NCBI GenBank assembly: GCA_016124585.1
Contig: WGNL01000010.1
Coordinates: 62,001 to 126,000, forward strand
Reading direction: 5' to 3'
Origin: Bacteroidota bacterium
GTDB taxonomy: Bacteria > Bacteroidota > Bacteroidia > Chitinophagales > Saprospiraceae
Length of the DNA stretch: 64,000 nucleotides
Shown here: positions 27,411-36,573 of the stretch, one piece after another
How the letters are laid out: each line of letters starts with the position of its first letter
How positions within the stretch are numbered: the stretch's first letter is position 1
Notes under the pieces: generated by a model
The model's input: the letters and a program-made list of their open reading frames with translations, nothing else
Databases searched by the model: none
Told to the model about the DNA's origin: nothing
Made by a program: the position numbers and the translations under genes

Positions 27411-28688
27411 ATGGACAGAAGACATTTTATTAAAAACACAGCGCTGGCGGGGCTTTCCATGCCGTTCATTGTCCGCCGAAAGGTTTCAAAATACACAGTC
27501 GCCCTCATCGGTTCCGGCTGGTGGGGCATGAACATCCTTCGGGAGGCCATCCGCTCAGGTGAGGTGCAGGTGGTGGCGCTTTGCGACGTGGATGAGGCGC
27601 AAATCAAGAAATGCGATGCCGAGGTACACCAGCTTTGCCACGACCATCCCAAGCATTTCAAGGATTTTCGGGAGTGCCTGCAAATCGTAAAACCGGACAT
27701 CGTCATCAATGCCACACCCGACCACTGGCATGCGCTAATCGCCATTGAGGCCATGAAGTCGGGGGCACACCTGTTTTTGGAAAAACCGATTGGGCATACC
27801 GTGAAGGAAGGCACTGCGATTCAGGAAACAGCACGGGACACCCAGCGCATCTGCATCGTGGATTTCCACCGCCGCTACTCACCGCACAACGTCAGCGGCA
27901 TGGAGTTCCTGAAATCGGGCAAGGTGGGTGAAATAAAGGAGGTACGTGCCTTCGTGAAATACAGCTGGGGCGCAGCCCAACCCAATCCGGTGGAGGAAAT
28001 CCCAGCTGGCCTTGACTGGGATTTTTACTGTGGCCCTTCGGGCAAACAGGCGTACAGCCACAACATCCATCCTCGTGGGTGGCGGCAGTACGGGGCTTTC
28101 GCCAACGGCCAGATGGGAGATTGGGCGCCGCACTGGTTCGACCAAATCCTTTGGTGGACGGAGGAGAAGGCACCCCGCCGCATCTTCAGCACGGCTCGCC
28201 ATCCCAATGTGCAGGGAGGAAGGGACATGCCGGAGAGCCAAATTGCTGTGTACGAATTTGAGAGTTTCACCTGCACTTGGGAGCACTCCCTGCTCAACGC
28301 CCGCCCCGACGAACAGGGCGAAAAAGTCGGTGTAAAATTTTACGGAACGGAAGGCACTTTCCACATGGGCTGGCAGGATGGCTGGGTTTTTTACCCCAAA
28401 GATGCTGACCAAATCATCAAACAGCCTGCCCAACTCGACCAGCCCGATTCACAGAACATCCGCCTCGTTTGGGCTGATTTTTTGGCTTCGATAAAATCGG
28501 GAAAGCTGCCCCTCGCCGACATCGAACATGGTCGGCAAGCCACCAACATGGCATTGCTGGGTATGCTCTCCGCCCGCCTTCGTCGCAGCATCGAATGGGA
28601 CGAAGCGAAGGACGAAGTGGTGAATGATTCTACGGCAAACGAGCTACTTCGGCGGGAATATCAGGGAGGGTGGGATTACCCGATGTAA
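27411..28688 (+). CDS. Tat-exported Gfo/Idh/MocA family oxidoreductase
   Basis: 425 residues. Twin-arginine signal MDRRHFIKNTALAGLSMPF, so it is exported folded with its NAD(P) cofactor. Rossmann motif VALIGSGWWGMNIL; family signature FLEKPIGHTVKEG carrying the EKP Lys; substrate-side HNIHPRGW and GQMGDWAPHWFDQI. This subgroup works on sugars or sugar acids, often at C3; with the DUF1080 hydrolase nearby, a 3-keto-sugar route is a plausible inference. Preferred substrate not determinable. Confidence 0.9.
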   Translation: MDRRHFIKNTALAGLSMPFIVRRKVSKYTVALIGSGWWGMNILREAIRSGEVQVVALCDVDEAQIKKCDAEVHQLCHDHPKHFKDFRECLQIVKPDIVINATPDHWHALIAIEAMKSGAHLFLEKPIGHTVKEGTAIQETARDTQRICIVDFHRRYSPHNVSGMEFLKSGKVGEIKEVRAFVKYSWGAAQPNPVEEIPAGLDWDFYCGPSGKQAYSHNIHPRGWRQYGAFANGQMGDWAPHWFDQILWWTEEKAPRRIFSTARHPNVQGGRDMPESQIAVYEFESFTCTWEHSLLNARPDEQGEKVGVKFYGTEGTFHMGWQDGWVFYPKDADQIIKQPAQLDQPDSQNIRLVWADFLASIKSGKLPLADIEHGRQATNMALLGMLSARLRRSIEWDEAKDEVVNDSTANELLRREYQGGWDYPM

Positions 28689-28797
28689 ATATTTAACATG
28701 CTTTAGGAATATGCATGACATTTTGTAATTATTGGGTTGTAGCTAACTCATACAGTCATAATTTGCCCAAATTATTCACCATCTAAATCTCTTTAAA

Positions 28798-29433
28798 ATG
28801 AAAAATCAATTCTTAACTATCGTCTTATTATTTCTTTGGGTCGTTACAAATGCTCAGACTAAGAACAGTAGACTTGCAGTATCTGCTGGCTTTGGATTTC
28901 AGCAATATCATGGAGACATCGGGAATGGTTTCTACAATTTCACCAAAACCGAATATGGGGTTGCTTCGCTTGGGATTGACTATTATGTAGGTAAGTCTTT
29001 TGATGTAAAATTATATGCTAACTTGGGAGATTTTGGTTTTTGTTCTCCTTATGAAGAAGGTGAAAATGGTGTCGTGGAAGACGTCTTAAATTCCAGAATG
29101 ACAATGGGAGCTATTGCTCTGAAATATAAACTTGCCAACGGTTATTTATTGCCTGAAGCAAAAAGACTTGCACCATATGTTTATGCTGGATTTGGCATAA
29201 ATAAGGTTACTGATATTATGAAAATGAAATGTATAGTGCCTGGGACATACTATTCTACGAATATTGGTCTTGGTGTTAAATATCGTGTGGGCAAGGTGTT
29301 TAATATTGGATATAACTTGAACATCGGACAGTTGTCGAGCGATGCATTGGACTTCGTAGTAAGAGGTAGGAATGACCTTTATATGCAAAATTCATTGATG
29401 ATAGGCATTGAAATTCCCAATAAGAAGATGTGA
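28798..29433 (+). CDS. Small outer-membrane beta-barrel protein
   Basis: 211 residues. Signal peptide MKNQFLTIVLLFLWVVTNAQ, then alternating amphipathic strands typical of an 8-strand OmpA-like barrel (RLAVSAGFGFQQYHGDIG, SLGIDYYVGKSFDVKLYANL, MGAIALKYKL, YVYAGFGINKV, STNIGLGVKYRVGKVFNIGY, MIGIEIP). There is no OmpA peptidoglycan domain. Function unknown. The gene is visibly richer in A+T than the oxidoreductase and glucosidase genes on either side, which may reflect transfer or weak codon selection. A strong terminator follows. Confidence 0.8.
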   Translation: MKNQFLTIVLLFLWVVTNAQTKNSRLAVSAGFGFQQYHGDIGNGFYNFTKTEYGVASLGIDYYVGKSFDVKLYANLGDFGFCSPYEEGENGVVEDVLNSRMTMGAIALKYKLANGYLLPEAKRLAPYVYAGFGINKVTDIMKMKCIVPGTYYSTNIGLGVKYRVGKVFNIGYNLNIGQLSSDALDFVVRGRNDLYMQNSLMIGIEIPNKKM

Positions 29434-29460
29434 AAGGTGCTAACTTTTTTGAGTTTTAAG

Positions 29461-29509
29461 CAGCATGGAAAATGAATGCATAAATTTTTCCATGCTGTTG
29501 CTTTTTTTT
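29461..29509 (+). terminator. Intrinsic terminator after the barrel gene
   Basis: CAGCATGGAAAA (29461-29472) pairs with TTTTCCATGCTG (29486-29497), followed by TTGC and eight T (29502-29509). Confidence 0.85.
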
Positions 29510-29544
29510 AAGAGGTAGTTCTTAAGAATATAGAATCACAAAAC

Positions 29545-30984
29545 ATGAACCGACGCCAAGCCATCCAGTCCACCGCTGCTTTAGCAGGTAGTTTTTTCTT
29601 GCCAAAACCATTGGCAAAATTGTTTCTCGAAGCAGGCTTCACGAAACAAGACTTTGGCCCCAACTTCAAATGGGGCGTGGCAACTGCTTCCTACCAAATC
29701 GAAGGGGCGTGGCAGGAGGATGGCAAGTCACCAAGCGTTTGGGACACATTCGCCCACGGCAAAAAGAACATCAAAACGGGTGAGAACGCTGATGTGGGCT
29801 GCGACTTCTATCACCGATATGCCAGTGATTTGGAATTGCTCAAGGCATTGAACTTCAAGGTGTTCCGCTTCTCGCTGGGATGGCCCCGATTGTTGCCGCA
29901 AGGCACAGGGAAGGCGAACCAAAAAGGCATCGACTTCTACAACCGGGTCATAGACAAGTGCCTCGAACTTGGCCTCGAACCTTGGCCAACGCTCTACCAT
30001 TGGGACCTGCCGCAGGTACTCGAAGACAAAGGCGGCTGGACGAACCGGGATGTGTTGAACTGGTTTTCGGAATACACACAGCTCGTTGCCAAGTCCTACG
30101 GTGACCGGGTGCAAAACTGGATGGTGCTGAACGAGCCGTTTGCCTTCACGACGCTGGGCTACATGGTCGGCTGGCATGCACCCGGCAAGAAAGGGCTGAG
30201 AAACTACCTGCCCGCCGTACACCACACGGCACTGGTGCAAGCGGAGAGTGGTCGCATTCTCAGGTCGGAACTGCCGAAAACGGCTAACCTCGGCACCACG
30301 TTTTCCTGCTCGTTTTTGGAACCGAAATTCAACGCTGAAAAACATGTGCGGGCTGCCAAGCGCATGGACGCACTTCTCAACCGACTGTTCGTCGAACCAT
30401 TGGTCGGCATGGGCTACCCGACTGATACGCTTCCATTTTTGAGGAAAATTGAGGAGAAATATGCCCAGCCCGGTGACATGGAGCGCATGAAGTTTGACTA
30501 CGACTTCATTGGCATACAGAATTATTTCCGGGTCATTGGAAAACGAAGCTTTACCACGCCAGTGCTTTGGGCCAACGAACATTCTGCCAAAAAGCGCCAT
30601 GTGCCTGCCGACCAAATCACCGACATGGGCTGGGAGGTGACGCCGGACGGAATTCGCCAAAGTCTGAAACAGTTTGCTGCTTATCCCGGCATCAAAAAAA
30701 TCATCGTGACAGAGAACGGTGCTGCCTTCCCTGATATGGTGGAAAATGGCGCCGTACATGACCCGCTTCGAGTGAAATTTTACGAAGACTACCTCGCCAA
30801 AGTGCTGCAAGCCAAACGGGAAGGTGTTCCCGTAGAGGGTTATTTCTGCTGGAGTTTCTTAGATAATTTTGAATGGGCGGAAGGTTTTCGGCCCCGCTTC
30901 GGCTTGGTGTATGTGGACTATGAAACGAAGGAGCGGGTGGTGAAGGATAGTGGGAAGTGGTTTCAGGAGTTTCTCAAAGATTAG
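29545..30984 (+). CDS. Tat-exported family 1 glycoside hydrolase (beta-glucosidase)
   Basis: 479 residues, the normal GH1 size plus an export signal (MNRRQAIQSTAALAGSFFLP, twin-arginine type). A retaining beta-glycosidase: acid/base Glu197 in MVLNEPFAF, nucleophile Glu390 in IVTENGAAF; N-terminal FKWGVATASYQIEGAW, glucose-binding YHWDLPQ, and aglycone-side SFLDNFEWAEGF. The SFLDNFEW pattern points to a beta-glucosidase. Export of a GH1 enzyme to the periplasm is less common than cytosolic location and suits cleavage of disaccharides after uptake across the outer membrane. Confidence 0.95.
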   Translation: MNRRQAIQSTAALAGSFFLPKPLAKLFLEAGFTKQDFGPNFKWGVATASYQIEGAWQEDGKSPSVWDTFAHGKKNIKTGENADVGCDFYHRYASDLELLKALNFKVFRFSLGWPRLLPQGTGKANQKGIDFYNRVIDKCLELGLEPWPTLYHWDLPQVLEDKGGWTNRDVLNWFSEYTQLVAKSYGDRVQNWMVLNEPFAFTTLGYMVGWHAPGKKGLRNYLPAVHHTALVQAESGRILRSELPKTANLGTTFSCSFLEPKFNAEKHVRAAKRMDALLNRLFVEPLVGMGYPTDTLPFLRKIEEKYAQPGDMERMKFDYDFIGIQNYFRVIGKRSFTTPVLWANEHSAKKRHVPADQITDMGWEVTPDGIRQSLKQFAAYPGIKKIIVTENGAAFPDMVENGAVHDPLRVKFYEDYLAKVLQAKREGVPVEGYFCWSFLDNFEWAEGFRPRFGLVYVDYETKERVVKDSGKWFQEFLKD

Positions 30985-31033
30985 AAGCTTAGATGTAAAA
31001 CCTTTGACCTACTCTAAACTTTCTAAACCTCCT

Positions 31034-31041
31034 TAGCTTTG
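31034..31041 (+). promoter_or_regulatory. Candidate -7 element at the start of the yggS-type gene
   Basis: TAGCTTTG fits TANNTTTG and ends 4 bp before the ATG at 31046. Transcription from it would begin at or next to the start codon, giving a leaderless mRNA. Confidence 0.4.
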
Positions 31042-31045
31042 CCGC

Positions 31046-31696
31046 ATGCTCAATAAGATTCTTCAACAACTCGAACCAACCCACACTAAGCTCATTGCCG
31101 TGAGTAAGACCCATCCGGCAGAGCGGGTAATGGAACTTTACAACCAAGGCCAACGCATTTTCGGAGAAAACAAAGTGCAGGAACTCACGGCCAAATACGA
31201 GGCCCTTCCTAAGGACATCGAATGGCACCTAATCGGGCATTTGCAGACAAACAAGGTCAAATATATCGCTGCTTTTGTGTCCTGCATCCAGTCAGTGGAC
31301 AGTCTGAAACTGCTCGCCGAGATTGACAAACAAGCTTCAAAAAACGGGCGAGTGATTGACTGCCTGCTTCAGTTCCATGTGGCAGAGGAGGAAACAAAGT
31401 TCGGGCTGGATGAAACGGAAGCTTCGGAATTGCTCCAGTCTGCTGCTTTTTTGGACATGAAAAATGTAAGGATTACTGGAGTGATGGGCATGGCTACCTT
31501 CACCGATGACCTAATGCAAGTACGCCGGGAATTTCAGCACCTGAAAAAGATTTTTGACAATTTGAAGAATCGCTTTTTTGGTGATCAACCAAGTTTCAAA
31601 GAAATCTCGATGGGCATGAGCGGCGATTACCAACTGGCGGTAGAGGAGGGTAGTACCATGGTACGGGTAGGTACACTGCTGTTTGGAGTTAGGTAG
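31046..31696 (+). CDS. yggS: YggS/PLPBP family pyridoxal-phosphate homeostasis protein
   Basis: 216 residues, slightly short for the family (about 225-235) because of a brief N-terminus. PLP-binding Lys21 is in LIAVSKTHPAERV; GENKVQEL, WHLIGHLQTNKVKYI, KFGLDE and the phosphate-loop segment SMGMSGDYQLAVEEGSTMVR are all present. It buffers PLP and affects amino-acid metabolism, with no catalysis known. Stand-alone here. Confidence 0.95.
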   Translation: MLNKILQQLEPTHTKLIAVSKTHPAERVMELYNQGQRIFGENKVQELTAKYEALPKDIEWHLIGHLQTNKVKYIAAFVSCIQSVDSLKLLAEIDKQASKNGRVIDCLLQFHVAEEETKFGLDETEASELLQSAAFLDMKNVRITGVMGMATFTDDLMQVRREFQHLKKIFDNLKNRFFGDQPSFKEISMGMSGDYQLAVEEGSTMVRVGTLLFGVR

Positions 31697-31824
31697 TGTC
31701 GTTAGGGCTATGCGACAGTTCACTTTGGCAACCCACCCAACAGACCCCGTTTTTTAGCCGTTGATTTGCTTCGTAAAACGGTATTTTTACGCCTGTAAAA
31801 CCTTCAACCCGTAAATCCTTTTTC

Positions 31825-34098
31825 ATGAAAAAAATATCGCTGCTAGCGCTTTTCCTTGGTTTGGTGAGCTTCGCCAATGCACAGTTTTTCAATCGAATTT
31901 TTGCCCCAGTTGCCGAAAATAATGCCCAGTTGCCGAATCCTTGGGTAGGTGGGTACAATGCCCCACAATGGTCGGCAGTGGACCTCAATAACGATGGCAA
32001 GCAAGACCTCTATGCCTTCGACCGCAATGGCGACAAGCATGTTTGTTTTCTGAATGTTGGTGGCCCCGGTGAGGCTAAATATCAATTCGCCCCGCAGTAT
32101 GCTGCCAATTTCCCACCTTGCCGCTTCTACACCCTCTTGCGTGACTACAACCGGGATGGAGCCATGGACCTTTTTGCATCTTCCTTGGATGAAGGCGTTG
32201 CTGGGCTTAAAGTGTTCACTGGAAGCTACGAAAACAATGCCCTGGTCTTCCACCGGGTTTCATTTCCCTGGATATTTGATGTCCTTCTGATAGATGCTGC
32301 TGGCTCAACGACGCAGCTTCCAATCAATGCCACTGACTATCCTGCCATTGATGACATGGATGGGGATGGGGATCTTGATATTTTGTCGTTGGGAATCACG
32401 GGTTCAAAAGTTTATTACTACCAAAACATGGCTTTGGAATCTGGCTTTACGGATGATACTTTGATTTTTGCACAAATGGACGATTGCTGGGGGAAATTTT
32501 ACATACCAGCTTTTGCACAGTCTTTGTTGTTGAGCCCAAGTCCAGATGATTGTGTGTTTTTTCAAAACCCTAATGCTGAAGTTGACGAACGGGGCGGTGT
32601 TCATGGTGGAGCAACACTCTGTACTTTTGATGAGGACAATGATGGGGTCAAGGATGTGCTCTACGGTGACTTGATTTACCCACATCTAATCCGTGGGAAA
32701 AACTGCGGAACGGTGGAGGACGCTTGGATATGCGAACAGGACACCATGTACCCTGTTTACGACACTCCAACCAATATCACTGACTTTCCAGCGGCATATT
32801 ATCTTGATGTGGACAATGACGGGGTGAAAGATTTGATTTCTTCGCCAAATATTGCGCAGGGAGGTTTTGATGAGCGGGTCGTTTGGTTTTACAAAAACAT
32901 CCAAAGCAACGAGCACCCTTCTTTCAGCCTGCAAAACGACCGCTTTATGGAAGATGAAACCATTGACCTTGGTACAGGGGCTAATCCTGCGTTCGTGGAC
33001 TATAATGCCGATGGGCTCCTTGATTTTGTAGTGGGTAATGAATCATCCTTCAAACCAGATTTGGTCAAAAGTTCTCGACTGTTTTTGTACGAAAATGTGG
33101 GCACACTCGCAGAGCCTGCATTTGAACTGGTAGACGACGATTGGCAGCATTTCAGTCAGTTCGTGGATTCCAATTCACAGCCGTTTGCCTACACCCCCAG
33201 CTTTGGTGATGTGGACGGTGACGGTGACATTGACCTAGTGGTCGGCGATGCCAAAGGGCGGCTTTTTTATGGGGAGAACAATGCTGGTGTCGGCAATCCG
33301 CTCAGTTTTGAGCCCATTATTCCCTACTGGTTTGGCATTTCGGTGGGCCAGTTTTCCACCCCTTGCGTGCATGACATGAACAAGGATGGCCTTGGCGACC
33401 TCGTGGTGGGTGAATACAAAGGCACCGTCAACTACTTCCCAAATATCGGCACCATCGGAAACCCAATCTTCCACCCAAACCCTGCCGAAGCGCCCAACAA
33501 TGAATATTTTGGTAAAATCAATACCCAACAACCAGGCTACACCAGCGGATACAGTGCACCTTTCGTGATTGAAGCTGCGGACAGTACCATGTTCATCGTA
33601 ACGGGTTCAGAGCAAGGCTACCTGAAATATTACGAAGTCAATCCGGACAGCATGAACGTTTTTGGGGCACAGTTCGAACTGCTGGATGCGCAACTTGGAT
33701 TTGGTCTTCGGGAGGGTAGGGTTACTCGTCCCTGCTTTGGCGACCTCAATGGCGATGATTTTTTGGATTGCTTGGTCGGTAATCACCGAGGTGGGTTGGC
33801 ACTCTACAGTTCTCCCATCATCATGGATGGCAGCGTGGGGGCAAAGGAACTCCGTCCAAATCTTGGTGTTGAAATTTACCCTAATCCAACGAATGATTTT
33901 TTAATAGTGGATGTGAAAATTGAAGGAAATCAAACTTGCAACTACCATATTTTCACGGCGTTGGGCCAGCAACTTGATAGTGACAAACTGGACATCTCTA
34001 CCAAAAAACTGGACGTCTCCAATTTAAGTGCAGGTCTTTATTTCTTGCAATTGCAAGTGGGAGGGCAGCAGGTTACGAAGCGGTTTGTGAAGGATTGA
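31825..34098 (+). CDS. FG-GAP/VCBS repeat protein with T9SS sorting domain
   Basis: 757 residues. Signal peptide (LLALFLGLVSFANAQ). Eight calcium-type FG-GAP motifs are visible in order: DLNNDGKQDLYAF, DMDGDGDLDILSL, DEDNDGVKDVLYG, DVDNDGVKDLI, DYNADGLLDFVVG, DVDGDGDIDLVVG, DMNKDGLGDLVVG and DLNGDDFLDCLVG. They imply an integrin-like beta-propeller. The last about 80 residues are a type A T9SS sorting domain (VEIYPNPTNDFLIV, LSAGLYFLQLQVGGQQVTKRF), so the protein should reach the cell surface. Ligand unknown. A long palindrome separates it from the convergent acyl-CoA reductase gene. Confidence 0.9.
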   Translation: MKKISLLALFLGLVSFANAQFFNRIFAPVAENNAQLPNPWVGGYNAPQWSAVDLNNDGKQDLYAFDRNGDKHVCFLNVGGPGEAKYQFAPQYAANFPPCRFYTLLRDYNRDGAMDLFASSLDEGVAGLKVFTGSYENNALVFHRVSFPWIFDVLLIDAAGSTTQLPINATDYPAIDDMDGDGDLDILSLGITGSKVYYYQNMALESGFTDDTLIFAQMDDCWGKFYIPAFAQSLLLSPSPDDCVFFQNPNAEVDERGGVHGGATLCTFDEDNDGVKDVLYGDLIYPHLIRGKNCGTVEDAWICEQDTMYPVYDTPTNITDFPAAYYLDVDNDGVKDLISSPNIAQGGFDERVVWFYKNIQSNEHPSFSLQNDRFMEDETIDLGTGANPAFVDYNADGLLDFVVGNESSFKPDLVKSSRLFLYENVGTLAEPAFELVDDDWQHFSQFVDSNSQPFAYTPSFGDVDGDGDIDLVVGDAKGRLFYGENNAGVGNPLSFEPIIPYWFGISVGQFSTPCVHDMNKDGLGDLVVGEYKGTVNYFPNIGTIGNPIFHPNPAEAPNNEYFGKINTQQPGYTSGYSAPFVIEAADSTMFIVTGSEQGYLKYYEVNPDSMNVFGAQFELLDAQLGFGLREGRVTRPCFGDLNGDDFLDCLVGNHRGGLALYSSPIIMDGSVGAKELRPNLGVEIYPNPTNDFLIVDVKIEGNQTCNYHIFTALGQQLDSDKLDISTKKLDVSNLSAGLYFLQLQVGGQQVTKRFVKD

Positions 34099-34109
34099 TT
34101 GTTATATTG

Positions 34110-34176
34110 TTGAATTGCTATATTGTTATAATGCTGTGCGTGGTACGGGTAACAATATAACAATATAGCAATTCAA
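34110..34176. terminator. Long perfect palindrome between convergent genes
   Basis: A 21-bp arm, TTGAATTGCTATATTGTTAT plus A (34110-34130), is repeated exactly inverted at 34156-34176, with a 25-nt loop. The right arm includes the stop codon of the acyl-CoA reductase. The arms are themselves built from TATATTGTT-like repeats. Probably a bidirectional terminator. Confidence 0.7.
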
Positions 34177-35186
34177 CCATTTAAAAACCCCATCACATCC
34201 ACTCCATCCGGATAGTCGAATAAAGTCGGTTCTTGCGATTGACCGAAGGGGATAGTGGGCAAGCTGAGCAGGCCCGGTTTGGCGACGATGCACTGGATTT
34301 CCTCGGTGCGGCTTGTTAGTTCCGCTTCCAGTGCGAGTTTATCTTCGTAAAATTCATAGTGCAAGGTGGCGATACGACTGGCGATGTCCCTGTTTTCAGC
34401 TAAAATAATGCAGCCATTATTAAAATATGGAACTTGATTTAGCATCAGCAGGGCGAGGTTGTAATCAAAATTATTGCGGTATTTCGAGTGGTTGACGATT
34501 TCCCGAAAATCGTGCAGCCGCTCCATCAGCGCCTCGAAATGGTAGCCCTTCGGCAAATACAATTTGGAAACATTGCGGCAGCCCAAGCCAAAAAACCGAA
34601 AAACATCCTTGCCCAGCAAGTGTAATTCGTCTGCGGTCTCTGTGCCATCCAGCACCGCTACAGCGTTCCGGTTCTTGCGGATGATATGCGGGTATTTCCC
34701 AAAATAGGCTTCGAAGTATCGGGAGGAATTGTTGCTACCCGTAGCGATGACAGCGTCCATGCCGTTCAATTGGTCAACGATTTCAAAAAAATCTCCACTG
34801 CCGGGCGCATATTTCTCCAATAATTGCAAAAGATATGGCAATAAAAAACGGTCTTTATCGGACAGTTTTACCTTCGCTTTTTGCCCCGAAACAAAGGTGC
34901 AAACTAAGTCGTGAAAACCCACCAACGGCAAGTTGCCGGCCATGACCATCCCAACGGTTTTCATAGGAGGCTCATCGGGAATGGGGTAGGTAGCCGCCCA
35001 TTTTTCTAACTTGTTTTTATCCAAAAACTCCGTAGCAATAGACCGAATGGCCAATGCCTGATTTTCCTTCGTAAACCAAGGGTTGTTGTACTCCGTGCGG
35101 TGAATGACCGCATCGAGATAATCGTCGGGCTGAAGTAGATGCTCACCCAATTGGGTAAGCACTGAAATGCGTTCTTTTAAATTCAT
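34173..35186 (-). CDS. LuxC-family acyl-CoA reductase
   Basis: 337 residues. Aldehyde-dehydrogenase-like fold of the LuxC group, which reduces acyl-CoA (or an acylated enzyme) to aldehyde with NADPH. MVMAGNLPLVGFHDLVCTF is the cofactor region, DAVIATGSNNSSRYFEAYFG is characteristic, and Cys203 in FFGLGCRNVSKLYLP is the likely acyl-accepting nucleophile. There is no luciferase gene nearby; in Bacteroidota this gene is widespread without bioluminescence and its role is unclear. The neighbour on the same strand is an RluA-type gene 127 bp upstream. Confidence 0.9.
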   Translation of the reverse strand: MNLKERISVLTQLGEHLLQPDDYLDAVIHRTEYNNPWFTKENQALAIRSIATEFLDKNKLEKWAATYPIPDEPPMKTVGMVMAGNLPLVGFHDLVCTFVSGQKAKVKLSDKDRFLLPYLLQLLEKYAPGSGDFFEIVDQLNGMDAVIATGSNNSSRYFEAYFGKYPHIIRKNRNAVAVLDGTETADELHLLGKDVFRFFGLGCRNVSKLYLPKGYHFEALMERLHDFREIVNHSKYRNNFDYNLALLMLNQVPYFNNGCIILAENRDIASRIATLHYEFYEDKLALEAELTSRTEEIQCIVAKPGLLSLPTIPFGQSQEPTLFDYPDGVDVMGFLNG

Positions 35187-35313
35187 TCAAGTAATAAATT
35201 TATCGCTCACCCCAATCATAAATCATACATCAAACAAATCATGAATCATAAATCAAATCACGCTGAATATATGATTTATTCGATTTCAGATGTTTGGATC
35301 ACCTCGCTCTCTC

Positions 35314-36372
35314 TCACTCTTGATCAAGCGTCAGCTTCTGCCGCCGATCCGTCACATACGTTCGCCAGCGATTCAGGCACTCGACCATCGGGGCTGGCAA
35401 TTCGGAATCAAACTGCATGTACTCCTTGGTGCGGGGATGCACGAAGCCAATTTCCTTGGCATGGAGCGCCTGGCGGGGCAATATTTCAAAGCAATTCTCC
35501 ACAAACTGCTTGTATTTGCTGAAAATTGTCCCCTTCACCACCCGGTTGCCGCCATAGCGCTCGTCATTGAAAAGCGGGTGGCCCATGTGCGACATGTGTA
35601 CCCGGATTTGGTGGGTGCGACCTGTCTCCAAGCGGAGTTCCATGTGGCTCACGTAGTACAGCCGTTCCAGCACTTTCCAGTGGGTGATGGCCAGTTTACC
35701 TTCGCCATCATCTACCACGGTTATTTTTTTTCGGAAACGAGGGTGACGGTTCAAGTAGTTCTCGATGCGGCCACTGTCCTCCTCCGTTTCCCCCCAAACG
35801 ATAGCATGGTAGCGACGGTGGATGGTGTGATCGTGGAACTGCTTTGCGAGGGAAAACATGGCAAATTCCGTCTTGGCGACCACCATCAAACCCGAAGTAT
35901 CCTTGTCGATGCGATGGACAAGGCCGGGGCGGTTGTCAGGATTTCCGTCCATCACAGGCAGGTCCTGGAAATAGTAGGCGAGGGCATTCACCAGTGTTTT
36001 ACGATAAACACCCACACCAGGGTGTACAACCATGCCAGCAGGCTTGTTCAGCACAAGCAAGTCGTCGTCTTCGTAAATGATGTTGAGGGGAATCTTGTCC
36101 GGCTGCACCCGTACGGACTCATCCATCGGCTTCGGCAGCAGCATTTCCACCACGTCGTTCGGGCGGATTTTATAGTTGGCTTTCTCCTCGTCGCCGTTCA
36201 CTTTTACCAGCCCCGCCTTGATGGCGTTCTGCACCCGGCTCCTCGAAATGCTGAAAATCCGTTCGGACAGGAACTTGTCCAGCCGCATGATTCCTTGGCC
36301 TTTGTCCGCCACAAAATTTCGGGTTTCATAAAACTCCTCACTAAAAACCAGTCTATCGGGTACTCCACGCAT
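35314..36372 (-). CDS. RluA/RluD family pseudouridine synthase
   Basis: 352 residues. S4 RNA-binding domain about 29-85 (MRLDKFLSERIFSISRSRVQ), then the synthase domain with catalytic Asp156 in LVHRIDKDTSGLMVVAK, LETGRTHQIRVHMSHMGHPL and RQALHAKEIGF. It isomerises uridines in rRNA; S4 plus this order fits RluD (23S helix 69), but the exact target is an inference. The first about 28 residues before the S4 domain are longer than usual; Met29 is a possible later start. Confidence 0.95.
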   Translation of the reverse strand: MRGVPDRLVFSEEFYETRNFVADKGQGIMRLDKFLSERIFSISRSRVQNAIKAGLVKVNGDEEKANYKIRPNDVVEMLLPKPMDESVRVQPDKIPLNIIYEDDDLLVLNKPAGMVVHPGVGVYRKTLVNALAYYFQDLPVMDGNPDNRPGLVHRIDKDTSGLMVVAKTEFAMFSLAKQFHDHTIHRRYHAIVWGETEEDSGRIENYLNRHPRFRKKITVVDDGEGKLAITHWKVLERLYYVSHMELRLETGRTHQIRVHMSHMGHPLFNDERYGGNRVVKGTIFSKYKQFVENCFEILPRQALHAKEIGFVHPRTKEYMQFDSELPAPMVECLNRWRTYVTDRRQKLTLDQE

Positions 36373-36573
36373 TTGTCCAAAATTTGCTAAGCTGTGAATG
36401 GGGTGGTTGGGTTTTAGGGAGGGCGAATCCGTTGGATTTCAAAAACTTGAGGTGCAAAATAACGCAACTTTCTGCCATCAACCGAAGTAGATTTACTTTT
36501 TCTGGTTTGAAATGGTTTTGCTTGCGCAATTTTGCCCCTGAGCTTCAATCCTTCAATCCATCAATCCTTGAAA

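Noticed and set aside
29728-30810. 360-codon minus-strand reading frame
   Set aside because: It is wholly antisense to the GH1 gene, which has complete catalytic motifs; the frame has no recognisable domain and arises from biased third positions.
35290-36390. 366-codon plus-strand reading frame
   Set aside because: Antisense to the RluA-type gene with intact HRIDKDTSG; His/Val-rich product without features.
36373-36573. SAM riboswitch before the trans-sulfuration gene
   Set aside because: The leader lacks the conserved stems and purine-rich core of SAM-binding leaders; only simple CTTCAATC-like repeats are present.
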